A stretch of DNA of 64,000 bases from Cystobacter fuscus DSM 2262 (GTDB taxonomy: Bacteria; Myxococcota; Myxococcia; Myxococcales; Myxococcaceae): assembly GCF_000335475.2 (NCBI RefSeq), contig NZ_ANAH02000014.1, positions 248,001 to 312,000 on the forward strand. The letters are read 5' to 3'. This document shows, one piece after another, positions 33,496 to 40,859 of the stretch. Every line of letters starts with the position of its first letter. Position 1 is the first letter of the stretch. Under the pieces are notes generated by a model that was given only the letters and a program-made list of their open reading frames with translations, was not told the DNA's origin and made no database searches. The translations under genes were made by a program, and so were the position numbers.

Positions 33496-35241
33496 ATGGT
33501 GAGCAACAAGTTCGCGGGAGTCCAACAGCTAGGGCGCGCCCTGATGTTGCCCATTGCGGTGCTGCCCATCGCGGGACTCCTGCTGCGTCTGGGACAGCCA
33601 GACCTGCTGGGTATCAGCTTCATGGCGGCCGCCGGCGGCGCCATCTTCGACCACCTCGGCCTGCTGTTCGCGGTGGGTGTGGCGGTGGGCTTCGCCCGGG
33701 AGAACCATGGCGCGGCGGGGCTCGCGGGCGCCGTCGGCTTCTTCATCACCATCGAGGGCACGAAGGCGCTCGTCCAGGTGCCTCCGGCGGTGCTCGAGGG
33801 GCTGGTGGGAGCGGCCCGGGACCTGGCGGTGTCGGGCTACAAGGCGCGCCTGGAGTCGAAGATCAGCATGCCGGCCGGCATCCTGTCCGGCCTGTTCGCG
33901 GGCATGCTGTACAACCGCTACAAGGACATCAAGCTGCCGGAGTACCTGGCGTTCTTCGGCGGGCGCCGCTTCATCCCCATCATCACGGGCCTGGCCTGTC
34001 TGGTGCTCGCGCTGGTGTTCGGGTTTGGCTGGCCGGTGATCGAGGGCGCTCTGGACGCGGTGACCCGCTCGGTGTTCAGCGCGGGCCGGTTCGGGCTGTT
34101 CCTGTATGGCTTCTTCAACCGCCTGCTGCTCGTCACGGGCCTGCACCACATCCTCAACAACGTCGCCTGGTTCCTCCTGGGCGACTACAACGGCGTGACG
34201 GGAGACCTGAAGCGCTTCTTCGCGGGTGATCCCACCGCGGGCGCGATGATGACGGGCTTCTTCCCGGTGATGATGTTCGGCCTGCCCGCGGCGTGTCTGG
34301 CCATGTACCGGGCGGCGCCCGCGCACAACCGGGCCAAGGTGGGCGGCCTGCTCACGTCCATGGCGCTGACGTCCTTCCTCACCGGCGTCACCGAGCCCAT
34401 CGAGTTCGCCTTCATGTTCCTCGCGCCGCCGCTGTACCTGCTGCACGCGGTGCTCACGGGCGTGGCGCTCGTGGCCATGGACATCCTGGGGGTGAAGCTC
34501 GGCTTCGGCTTCTCGGCGGGTCTGTTCGACTACGTGCTCAACTTCAAGCAGTCCACCCAGCCCTGGCTGCTCCTGCCGGTGGGTGCGGCGTACTTCGCCC
34601 TCTACTACGGGCTGTTCAGCGTCTGCATCTCGCGCTTCGACCTGAAGACCCTGGGCCGGGAGGACGAGGCTCCGGCTCCGGCCGCTGGCGCCGCCTCCCT
34701 CGATGGCGGCTTGTCGGCTCCCGCCCTGACCCGGGGCGAGGCCTGGCTCAAGGCGCTGGGCGGCGCGAGCAACATCCAGACCGTCGACGCCTGCACCACG
34801 CGGTTGCGCTTGACCGTGGCGGACAACGCTCGCATCGACGAGCCGGCGCTCAAGTCGCTTGGCTCGCGAGGCGTCATCCGTCCGTCGCCCGGCAGCGTCC
34901 AGGTCATCATCGGGCCGCAAGCGGATCAGGTCTCCTCCGAGATTCAGGAGGTCCTGCGCGGCGGCGGTGCCCGGGAGGGCGCCCCGGTTTCCGGCAGCGC
35001 CGAACAGGTGCTGGCCCGGGGGGTGCTCCAGGCGTTGGGAGGGGCCTCCAACGTGCGTGAGGTGGGCTGCTGCTCCACCCGCCTGCGGCTGATCGTCGTC
35101 GATGATCAGCGCGTCAACGACACGGCCCTGAAGGGGCTCGGAACGCGGGGGGTGGCCAAGCCCTCCGCGGGTTCCATCCAGGTGATCATCGGACCCACGG
35201 CGGAACGCGTGGCCGATGAGCTGCGTGCGCTGCTGCGCTGA
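33496..35241 (+). CDS. nagE: GlcNAc-specific PTS permease EIIC with two EIIB domains
   Basis: A 581-residue membrane protein. Residues 1-385 are an EIIC of the glucose/GlcNAc family, with about ten hydrophobic helices and the signature GVTEPIEFAFMFLAP near residues 297-311. Two EIIB domains follow in tandem: residues 411-490 with Cys433 in DACTTRLR, and residues 503-581 with Cys526 in GCCSTRLR. E. coli NagE has a single EIIB followed by EIIA; here EIIA is in the preceding protein and EIIB is duplicated. It imports GlcNAc as GlcNAc-6-P. MurNAc uptake by the same permease is possible but unproven. The gene lies 31 bases after the phosphotransferase gene, with GGAGAGAG before the ATG. Confidence 0.95.
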   Translation: MVSNKFAGVQQLGRALMLPIAVLPIAGLLLRLGQPDLLGISFMAAAGGAIFDHLGLLFAVGVAVGFARENHGAAGLAGAVGFFITIEGTKALVQVPPAVLEGLVGAARDLAVSGYKARLESKISMPAGILSGLFAGMLYNRYKDIKLPEYLAFFGGRRFIPIITGLACLVLALVFGFGWPVIEGALDAVTRSVFSAGRFGLFLYGFFNRLLLVTGLHHILNNVAWFLLGDYNGVTGDLKRFFAGDPTAGAMMTGFFPVMMFGLPAACLAMYRAAPAHNRAKVGGLLTSMALTSFLTGVTEPIEFAFMFLAPPLYLLHAVLTGVALVAMDILGVKLGFGFSAGLFDYVLNFKQSTQPWLLLPVGAAYFALYYGLFSVCISRFDLKTLGREDEAPAPAAGAASLDGGLSAPALTRGEAWLKALGGASNIQTVDACTTRLRLTVADNARIDEPALKSLGSRGVIRPSPGSVQVIIGPQADQVSSEIQEVLRGGGAREGAPVSGSAEQVLARGVLQALGGASNVREVGCCSTRLRLIVVDDQRVNDTALKGLGTRGVAKPSAGSIQVIIGPTAERVADELRALLR

Positions 35242-35282
35242 CGCACGGCCCCTTCTTTCACAGCACTCCGTCCAGGTGTCCT

Positions 35283-35309
35283 GGGGAAATTGGCGCCAGC
35301 CATTTCCCC
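35283..35309. repeat. Inverted repeat between nagE and the GH20 gene
   Basis: GGGGAAAT (35283-35290) and ATTTCCCC (35302-35309) enclose TGGCGCCAGCC, which is itself nearly symmetrical. No U-run follows, so a regulator site or weak terminator is equally possible. It lies 62 bases before the hexosaminidase start. Confidence 0.45.
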
Positions 35310-35370
35310 GGGGTAGGGGGAGGGCTGTCTCGAGTACCACCCACGGGTGGGTTTTCCTTTCGGAGGCAAC

Positions 35371-38091
35371 ATGAAACGTTTGCTGACGTCTCTTCCTCTC
35401 ATGGCGATTCTCTCTTCGGGATGCACCGACCCCAATGATCCGCCGGCGCCTGGGCCGGGCAACCCTCCCCCCACGGAGCCGACCACGAAGGTTCCGGCCG
35501 CGCTCGCGGTGGAGTGGGAGCCCACGGACAACTCGGTGGGAAGCTGGAAGTTCTTCCGCTCCACCTTCACCCTGGAGAACAAGGGCCCCGGTGAGCTGGG
35601 CAACCAGGGCTGGAAGCTCTACTTCAACTTCGTGCGGCGCATCCTGAACGAGGGCGAGGGTGACGCGACGGGCGTGCAGGCCCTCGCGAAGCAGGGGGTG
35701 AAGATCTCCAAGCCGGCCAGTGGCGACTACTACGTCATCGAGCCCCTCCCGGACTTCAAGCCCATCGCCCCGGGCGAGCGGCGCGCGATCGACGTGCTCG
35801 CCAGTGATTGGGCCATCCTCAAGACGGACGCGCCGGCGGGCTTCCACATCGTCTTCACCGGGGAGAAGTTCTCCGACAAGACCGCGTTCGCCGTCCCCTT
35901 GACGGTCAAGCTGGACGCGAACGACCCGAAGCAGACCACGCGCTTCGAGGGCGACGTGATGCCCGTGCAGACGCCCGGGCTGCGCTACGACGAGAACCCG
36001 GCCCGCCAGACGCTGGACCTCAAGGCGCGGCTGCTGCCCGCTCCTCGCACCATCGAGGCGGTCGCAGGTCAGGTGTCGCTCAAGGGCGACCTCGCCATCG
36101 GCTTCGTCGAGGGGTTGAAGGACGAGGCCTCCTACCTGGCCGCCGCGCTGAAGGACGTGCTGGCGGCGAACATCACCTCGCGGGCGACGGGGGGCGGCGA
36201 GCAGATCCGCCTGGAGTTCAAGCCCGACCTGGCCACGGCCGAGGGCTATGAGCTCGACGTGAAGGATGGCTCGGTGACCATTCGCGGCAAGGACGCCGCG
36301 GGGGTCTTCTATGGCATCCAGACGCTCCGGCAGCTCATCCCCACGGAGGTCTATACCGCCGCGAAGAAGGGCGCGCGTCCCCAGGAGATCATCCTGCCCG
36401 GGGTGCACATCGCCGATGCTCCGGGCTTCACCTACCGCGGTATGGCTTTGGACGTGGGGCGTCACTTCCAGACGAAGGACACCGTCAAGCGGCTGCTGGA
36501 CGTGCTGGCGCACTACAAGATCAACAAGTTCCACTTCCACCTGACCGATGACGAGGGGTGGCGCCTGGAAATCCCGGGCATCCCGGAGCTGACGAGCTAC
36601 GGCTCCCGCCGCGGCTTCGACCCGACCGAGGAGGAGATGCTCCACTCCGGGTTTGGCTCGTCCAACGATCTCGCCGAGGGCGATCGCATCTCGCTCAAGC
36701 CGCCCGCGCCCTCCAACGCGGATCCGGTGAAGGACGCCCCGCAGGGCTACATTCCCGAGACGGTCAACTTCCTGGGCAAGGGCAGCGGGTACTACACGGT
36801 CAAGGACTTCGAGGAGATCCTCGTCTATGCCAAGGAGCGGCACATCGACGTGATCCCCGAGGTCGACGTCCCCGGCCACTCGCGCGCCGCCGTGAAGGCC
36901 ATGGAGTACCGCTACCGCAAGCTCAAGGACTCGGACCCCGCGCAGGCCGCCGCCTACCGGCTGGTGGACCCGGCGGACACGTCCAAGCACGAGAGCGTCC
37001 AGATGTACACGGACAACTTCATCAACCCCTGCCTGGACACGTCGTATGCCTTCCTGACCAAGGTCGTCCAGGAGATCAAGGCGCGCTTCGACGCGGTGGG
37101 CGCCCCGCTCTACGCCATCCACGGCGGCGGTGACGAGCTGCCCTCCTTGAACAACGGTCACGTGTGGTGGCAGGGCTCGCCGCTGTGCAAGCAGAACCCC
37201 GAGACGCGCGAGCTGACCGACATCCAGCTCTTCAACCACTTCTTCAAGAAGTGGCAGGGCATCATCGCCACCACGGGCGGCACGCAGATGACGGGCTGGG
37301 ATGACATCATCCACAACGGTCAGGATCTCCCCGGCTTCCTCCCCATGCCCTGGAGCAACGTGTGGGGCTGGGGCCGCGAGGATGATGCCTACAAGTTCGC
37401 CAACCAGGGCTACAAGGTCATCCTCTCCCACTCGACCAACCTCTACCTGGACCTGGCGTACAACAAGGATCCGGACGAGCCCGGCTACTACTGGGCCAAC
37501 TTCGTCGACACGAAGAAGACGTTCGAGTACCGGCCCTTCGACGTCTACGCCATCGCCACCCAGGACCGGATGGGTAACGCCCTCGACGCGTCGACCTGGA
37601 AGGACAAGGTTCGCCTGACGGCCGAGGGCAAGAAGAACATCCTCGGCATGCACGGCCTGCTCTGGGCCGAGAACCAGAAGAGCCCCGCCCTCCTGGAGTA
37701 CTTCGCGTTCCCGAAGATGCTCGGCGTGGCCGAGCGGGCCTGGAACCCGGAGCTCCCCGACGTGAGTGAGATGCCCGCCCTCTGGGCCCACTTCACCAAC
37801 AGTCTGGGCCAGTTCGTACTGCCGCGTCTGGACGGCTACCGCGCGGTGGACCTGCGCTCGGAGTTTCCGAGCCGCGTGGGCGTGAACTACCGCATCCCGC
37901 TGCCGGGCGCGAAGCTCATCGACGGAAAGCTGAATGCAAACGTTCTCTTTCCCGGCCTGGTCATCGAGTACTCCACGGACGCGGGCGCCACCTGGAAGGA
38001 ATACAAGGAGCCCGTCGCCGTCTCGGGCGCGGTTTCCGTCCGGGCCCGCGCGAGCGACGGCCGCACGAGCCGCGTCGCCACGCTGAAGTAA
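35371..38091 (+). CDS. Lipoprotein beta-N-acetylhexosaminidase (GH20, chitobiase type)
   Basis: A 906-residue lipoprotein (lipobox LMAILSSGC, Cys 16) followed by a Pro-rich linker. The domain order is that of chitobiases. A carbohydrate-binding CHB_HEX domain spans residues 35-190. A GH20b domain (EGYELDVKDGSVTIRGKDAA) spans about 220-350. The GH20 barrel spans about 350-800, with YRGMALDVGRHF, KFHFHLTDDEGWRLEI, IPEVDVPGHSRA and the catalytic pair Asp588-Glu589 in IHGGGDEL. A small CHB_HEX_C domain ends it. It cleaves chitobiose and chito-oligosaccharides to GlcNAc at the cell surface, supplying the permease encoded just upstream. The ATG at 35371 follows CGGAGG. Confidence 0.95.
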   Translation: MKRLLTSLPLMAILSSGCTDPNDPPAPGPGNPPPTEPTTKVPAALAVEWEPTDNSVGSWKFFRSTFTLENKGPGELGNQGWKLYFNFVRRILNEGEGDATGVQALAKQGVKISKPASGDYYVIEPLPDFKPIAPGERRAIDVLASDWAILKTDAPAGFHIVFTGEKFSDKTAFAVPLTVKLDANDPKQTTRFEGDVMPVQTPGLRYDENPARQTLDLKARLLPAPRTIEAVAGQVSLKGDLAIGFVEGLKDEASYLAAALKDVLAANITSRATGGGEQIRLEFKPDLATAEGYELDVKDGSVTIRGKDAAGVFYGIQTLRQLIPTEVYTAAKKGARPQEIILPGVHIADAPGFTYRGMALDVGRHFQTKDTVKRLLDVLAHYKINKFHFHLTDDEGWRLEIPGIPELTSYGSRRGFDPTEEEMLHSGFGSSNDLAEGDRISLKPPAPSNADPVKDAPQGYIPETVNFLGKGSGYYTVKDFEEILVYAKERHIDVIPEVDVPGHSRAAVKAMEYRYRKLKDSDPAQAAAYRLVDPADTSKHESVQMYTDNFINPCLDTSYAFLTKVVQEIKARFDAVGAPLYAIHGGGDELPSLNNGHVWWQGSPLCKQNPETRELTDIQLFNHFFKKWQGIIATTGGTQMTGWDDIIHNGQDLPGFLPMPWSNVWGWGREDDAYKFANQGYKVILSHSTNLYLDLAYNKDPDEPGYYWANFVDTKKTFEYRPFDVYAIATQDRMGNALDASTWKDKVRLTAEGKKNILGMHGLLWAENQKSPALLEYFAFPKMLGVAERAWNPELPDVSEMPALWAHFTNSLGQFVLPRLDGYRAVDLRSEFPSRVGVNYRIPLPGAKLIDGKLNANVLFPGLVIEYSTDAGATWKEYKEPVAVSGAVSVRARASDGRTSRVATLK

Positions 38092-38167
38092 CAATCGAAT
38101 ATCCAGACCCGACAGAACTGCTGGACTGGGAAGAGTGAGAAAAAAATGAATCTGGGTTTTGGACGTG

Positions 38168-38196
38168 TTGACCCGGATTTATAGAATGCCCACTCT
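38168..38196 (+). promoter_or_regulatory. Shared chitinase promoter-like motif, copy 1
   Basis: TTGACCCG at 38168-38175 is followed after 17 bases by CTCT (38193-38196). Two more copies with identical spacing lie before the other two chitinase transcription units (42783-42755 and 46737-46709, minus strand). It lies 99 bases before the chitinase start. Confidence 0.6.
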
Positions 38197-38223
38197 ATCA
38201 AGATGAACCCGCGCGATTCCGGC

Positions 38224-38266
38224 GCGGGGCATCGCGAGCGCGCGGTGGACGCGCGCTTCGCCCCGC
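38224..38266 (+). promoter_or_regulatory. Strong hairpin in the chitinase leader
   Basis: GCGGGGC (38224-38230) pairs with GCCCCGC (38260-38266). Inside, GCGAGCGCGC pairs with GCGCGCTTCGC with one bulged base, around loop GGTGGAC. It lies between the putative promoter and the ribosome site (AGGAG at 38282-38286). No U-run follows. It could stabilise the mRNA or control its expression. Confidence 0.55.
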
Positions 38267-38294
38267 TTCATTCCAAGCAACCAGGAGTTCGAAC

Positions 38295-40067
38295 ATGCGT
38301 CTCAACAAATGGGCCGTGGGTCTGGTCTTTTCCGCGCTGTCCGCGGGATGTGGTTCGGAAGTGTCGTCGGCGGTGGAGGGGGGCGTCGGCAGTGTGATGA
38401 AGGCCCCGCTCGCGGATCCGGCCTGGGCGCCGGGTGTGGCCTACGCGCAGGGCGCGCGGGTCTCCTACGGTGGCAGCTCCTATGAGTGCCGTCAGGCCCA
38501 TACCTCGCTGCTGGGCTGGGAGCCCCCGGCGGTCCCGGCGCTCTGGCTGGCGGTCTCCACGGGTCCCACCGATCCTCCCCCGACGGGCGGCGACACGACG
38601 GCCCCCACGACGAGCCTGAGCGCCAGCTCCACGTACTTCACGGCCGCGGGCACGCTGAACCTGACGGCCACCGCCACGGACAACGTGGGCGTGACGAAGG
38701 TGGAGATCCTCCAGAACGGCGCCGTGGTCTCCTCGAGCAAGACCTACAGCCGCACCTTCGCCTCGGGCCAGAATGGCACGTACACCTATACGGTGAAGGC
38801 CTATGACGCCGCGGGCAACGTGGGCACCCAGACCGTCACCGTCACCGTGGCGATCGGCACCACGCCGCCCCCTCCTCCTGGCGGCAAGCGCATCGTGGCC
38901 TACTTCACCGCGTGGGGCATCTACGGCCGCAACTACCAGCCGTCCCAGGTCCCCGCCGGCAAGCTGACGCACCTCAACTACGCCTTCTCCAACATCTCCG
39001 CGGACGGCAAGTGCATCCTCGGTGACTCCTACGCCGACATCGACAAGGGCGGCGGCTACCCGAACGAGTGGGACCCCGGCCAGCTGCGCGGCAACTTCCG
39101 CGCCTTCAAGGAGATGAAGAAGAGCTACCCCAACCTCAAGCTGCTCATCTCCGTGGGTGGCTGGAGCTGGTCCACGTACTTCTCCAAGGTGGCGGCCACC
39201 TCGGCCTCCCGCTCGGCCTTCGTGAAGTCCTGCGTGGACCTGTACATCAAGGGCCAGTTCCCCGGGGTCGACGCGGCCAACGGCGCGGGCGTCTTCGACG
39301 GTATCGACATCGACTGGGAGTACCCGGTGGGCGGCGGGTTGCCCGGCAACATCACCAGCCCCGCGGACAAGCAGAACTACACGCTGCTGATGCAGGAGTT
39401 CCGCAACCAGCTCAACGCCGTCTCCTCGCAGACGGGCAAGTCGTACCTGCTCACGATCGCCTCGGGCGCCTCGCCGGACCTGCTCGCCAACAAGCAGGAG
39501 ACGAAGAACCTGGCCAACGTGCTCGACTGGATCAACGTCATGTCCTACGACTACCACGGGGCCTTCGAGAGCTCGACGAACTTCCAGTCCGCGCTCAACC
39601 GCGTCACGGGTGACCCCGCGGCGAGCTCCGGCTTCTACACCGATGGCTCCGTGGCGAAGATGCTCGAGCTGGGCGTGCCGGCCAACAAGATCGTCGTGGG
39701 CGTGCCCTTCTACGGCCGCGGCTGGGGCAACGTGCCCTCCACGAACAACGGCCTCTTCCAGAGCGGCACCCCGACCGTGGGCACCTGGGATGATGGCACC
39801 TCCGGGCCGACGGGCGTGTTCGACTTCAAGGACATCAAGAACAAGTACGAGGGCAAGAACGGCTACACCAAGTACTTCCACGCGGAGGCCAAGGAGGCCT
39901 ACGTCTACAACCCCAACACGAAGATCTGGATCGCCTACGACGACGCGCAGTCCATGTCGGCCAAGGCGGACTACATCCTGAGCAAGGGGTTGGGCGGCGC
40001 GATGGCCTGGGAGCTGAGCTCGGATGACGGCACGCTGCTCGACACGCTGTACCAGAAGCTGAAGTAG
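38295..40067 (+). CDS. Lipoprotein chitinase (CBM5/12, Ig-like, GH18)
   Basis: A 590-residue lipoprotein (lipobox VFSALSAGC). Residues 40-90 are a CBM5/12 chitin-binding domain (WAPGVAYAQGARVSYGGSSY, AHTSLLGWEPP). Residues 100-190 are an Ig-like domain (SASSTYFTAAGTLNLTATAT, YTVKAYDAAGN). Residues 200-590 form a GH18 barrel with LLISVGGWSWS and the complete catalytic motif FDGIDIDWE (Asp335, Asp338, Asp340, acid Glu342), then INVMSYDYHG and AMAWELSSDDG. It is an endo- or processive chitinase of the bacterial ChiA/ChiC group acting outside the cell. The ATG at 38295 follows CAGGAG. The gene ends with a terminator-like hairpin. Confidence 0.95.
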   Translation: MRLNKWAVGLVFSALSAGCGSEVSSAVEGGVGSVMKAPLADPAWAPGVAYAQGARVSYGGSSYECRQAHTSLLGWEPPAVPALWLAVSTGPTDPPPTGGDTTAPTTSLSASSTYFTAAGTLNLTATATDNVGVTKVEILQNGAVVSSSKTYSRTFASGQNGTYTYTVKAYDAAGNVGTQTVTVTVAIGTTPPPPPGGKRIVAYFTAWGIYGRNYQPSQVPAGKLTHLNYAFSNISADGKCILGDSYADIDKGGGYPNEWDPGQLRGNFRAFKEMKKSYPNLKLLISVGGWSWSTYFSKVAATSASRSAFVKSCVDLYIKGQFPGVDAANGAGVFDGIDIDWEYPVGGGLPGNITSPADKQNYTLLMQEFRNQLNAVSSQTGKSYLLTIASGASPDLLANKQETKNLANVLDWINVMSYDYHGAFESSTNFQSALNRVTGDPAASSGFYTDGSVAKMLELGVPANKIVVGVPFYGRGWGNVPSTNNGLFQSGTPTVGTWDDGTSGPTGVFDFKDIKNKYEGKNGYTKYFHAEAKEAYVYNPNTKIWIAYDDAQSMSAKADYILSKGLGGAMAWELSSDDGTLLDTLYQKLK

Positions 40068-40100
40068 GAGCGCCTCGCGCTCCCTTGAATGTCTGTCACT

Positions 40101-40132
40101 GGCCGGTGGGGGGATGAATGCCCTCACCGGCC
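40101..40132 (+). terminator. Hairpin after the GH18 gene
   Basis: GGCCGGTG (40101-40108) pairs with CACCGGCC (40125-40132), with extra GGG/CCC pairing inside. It lies 34 bases after the stop. TTCGTCGTAGGTTTTC follows, so the U-tract is weak. Confidence 0.6.
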
Positions 40133-40186
40133 TTCGTCGTAGGTTTTCAGTTCAAGACCCCCACCCCCCACCGTCCTGTTCCCGCC

Positions 40187-40792
40187 ATGCAAATGATGAG
40201 AGCCAATGTCCCTGGTCGTCGTCCGGTGATGGTCCATGTGGAGGAGCCTCGCCTCCGCGCGGTGATGGAAGGACGGCGAGAAGACGCCGAGGCCCTGGTG
40301 GCGCAGCTGCTGCCCCGGGTGCGCAACCTGGTGCGTTACTCGGTCCGGGCGGACTCCGACGTGGATGACATCACCCAGGACGCGTTGATCGCCATCCTGC
40401 GGGGGCTGCCGTCCTACCGGGGCGAGGGCGCCTTCGCGTCCTGGGCGGACCGCGTGGTGGGGCGGGTGACCTTCGCCGCCTCGAAGCGCGCGCGTGTCGA
40501 GCGCACGCGGCTGAAGCAGGACGAGGAGGACGACTCGGCTCCGCTGCTGGCCGACGACGCGCCGCCCGAGGACTGCATCCTGCGGCGCCGGATGGAGAAG
40601 CTGCTGGACAAGCTCTCCGAGGAGCAGCGGCGGGCCCTGGTGCTGCACCACGTGATGGGGATGAGCGTGCCGGAGATGGCGGAGGAGCTGGAGGTTCCCT
40701 TCGAAACCGTCCGCAGTCGTCTCCGCCTGGGCAAGGCGCACCTTCGGGAGCTGCTGTTCCGCCAGGTGGGCCACGAACAGGTTCTTCCCTGA
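40187..40792 (+). CDS. ECF sigma factor inside the chitinase cluster
   Basis: A 201-residue ECF sigma factor. Region 2 reads LLPRVRNLVRYSVRADSDVDDITQDALIAILRG and YRGEGAFASWADRVVGRVTF. Region 4 reads LSEEQRRALVLHHVMGMSVPEMAEELEVPFETVRSRLRLGKAHLREL. No anti-sigma gene is adjacent. It sits between two chitinase units whose promoters share an unusual motif, so it is a good candidate for reading that motif. The start is uncertain: ATG codons at 40187, 40193, 40196 and 40229 are in frame and none has a clear ribosome site; the longer frame would begin inside the preceding hairpin. Confidence 0.9.
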   Translation: MQMMRANVPGRRPVMVHVEEPRLRAVMEGRREDAEALVAQLLPRVRNLVRYSVRADSDVDDITQDALIAILRGLPSYRGEGAFASWADRVVGRVTFAASKRARVERTRLKQDEEDDSAPLLADDAPPEDCILRRRMEKLLDKLSEEQRRALVLHHVMGMSVPEMAEELEVPFETVRSRLRLGKAHLRELLFRQVGHEQVLP

Positions 40793-40855
40793 CGGGCTCC
40801 ACCGGTAGACGTCCCAGCGGGTACGCGTCAACCACCCACGTACCCGGGGAGCCCG
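40793..40855. terminator. Nested inverted repeats between convergent genes
   Basis: The outer arms CGGGCTCC (40793-40800) and GGAGCCCG (40848-40855) enclose the inner arms CGGGTACG (40818-40825) and CGTACCCG (40839-40846). Both pairs are perfect. It fills the space between the sigma gene and the convergent chitinase gene and probably stops transcription from both sides. Confidence 0.7.
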
Positions 40856-40859
40856 CTTC

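Noticed and set aside
35283-35309. Inverted repeat as an intrinsic terminator of the murQ-PTS operon
   Set aside because: The following sequence is CG- and G-rich with no U-run, so it is listed only as a repeat of unknown role.
33529-38094. A 1521-codon open frame on the minus strand opposite nagE and the GH20 gene
   Set aside because: Low-complexity, His/Arg/Val-rich translation, no ribosome site, and both genes on the other strand are certain by their catalytic motifs.
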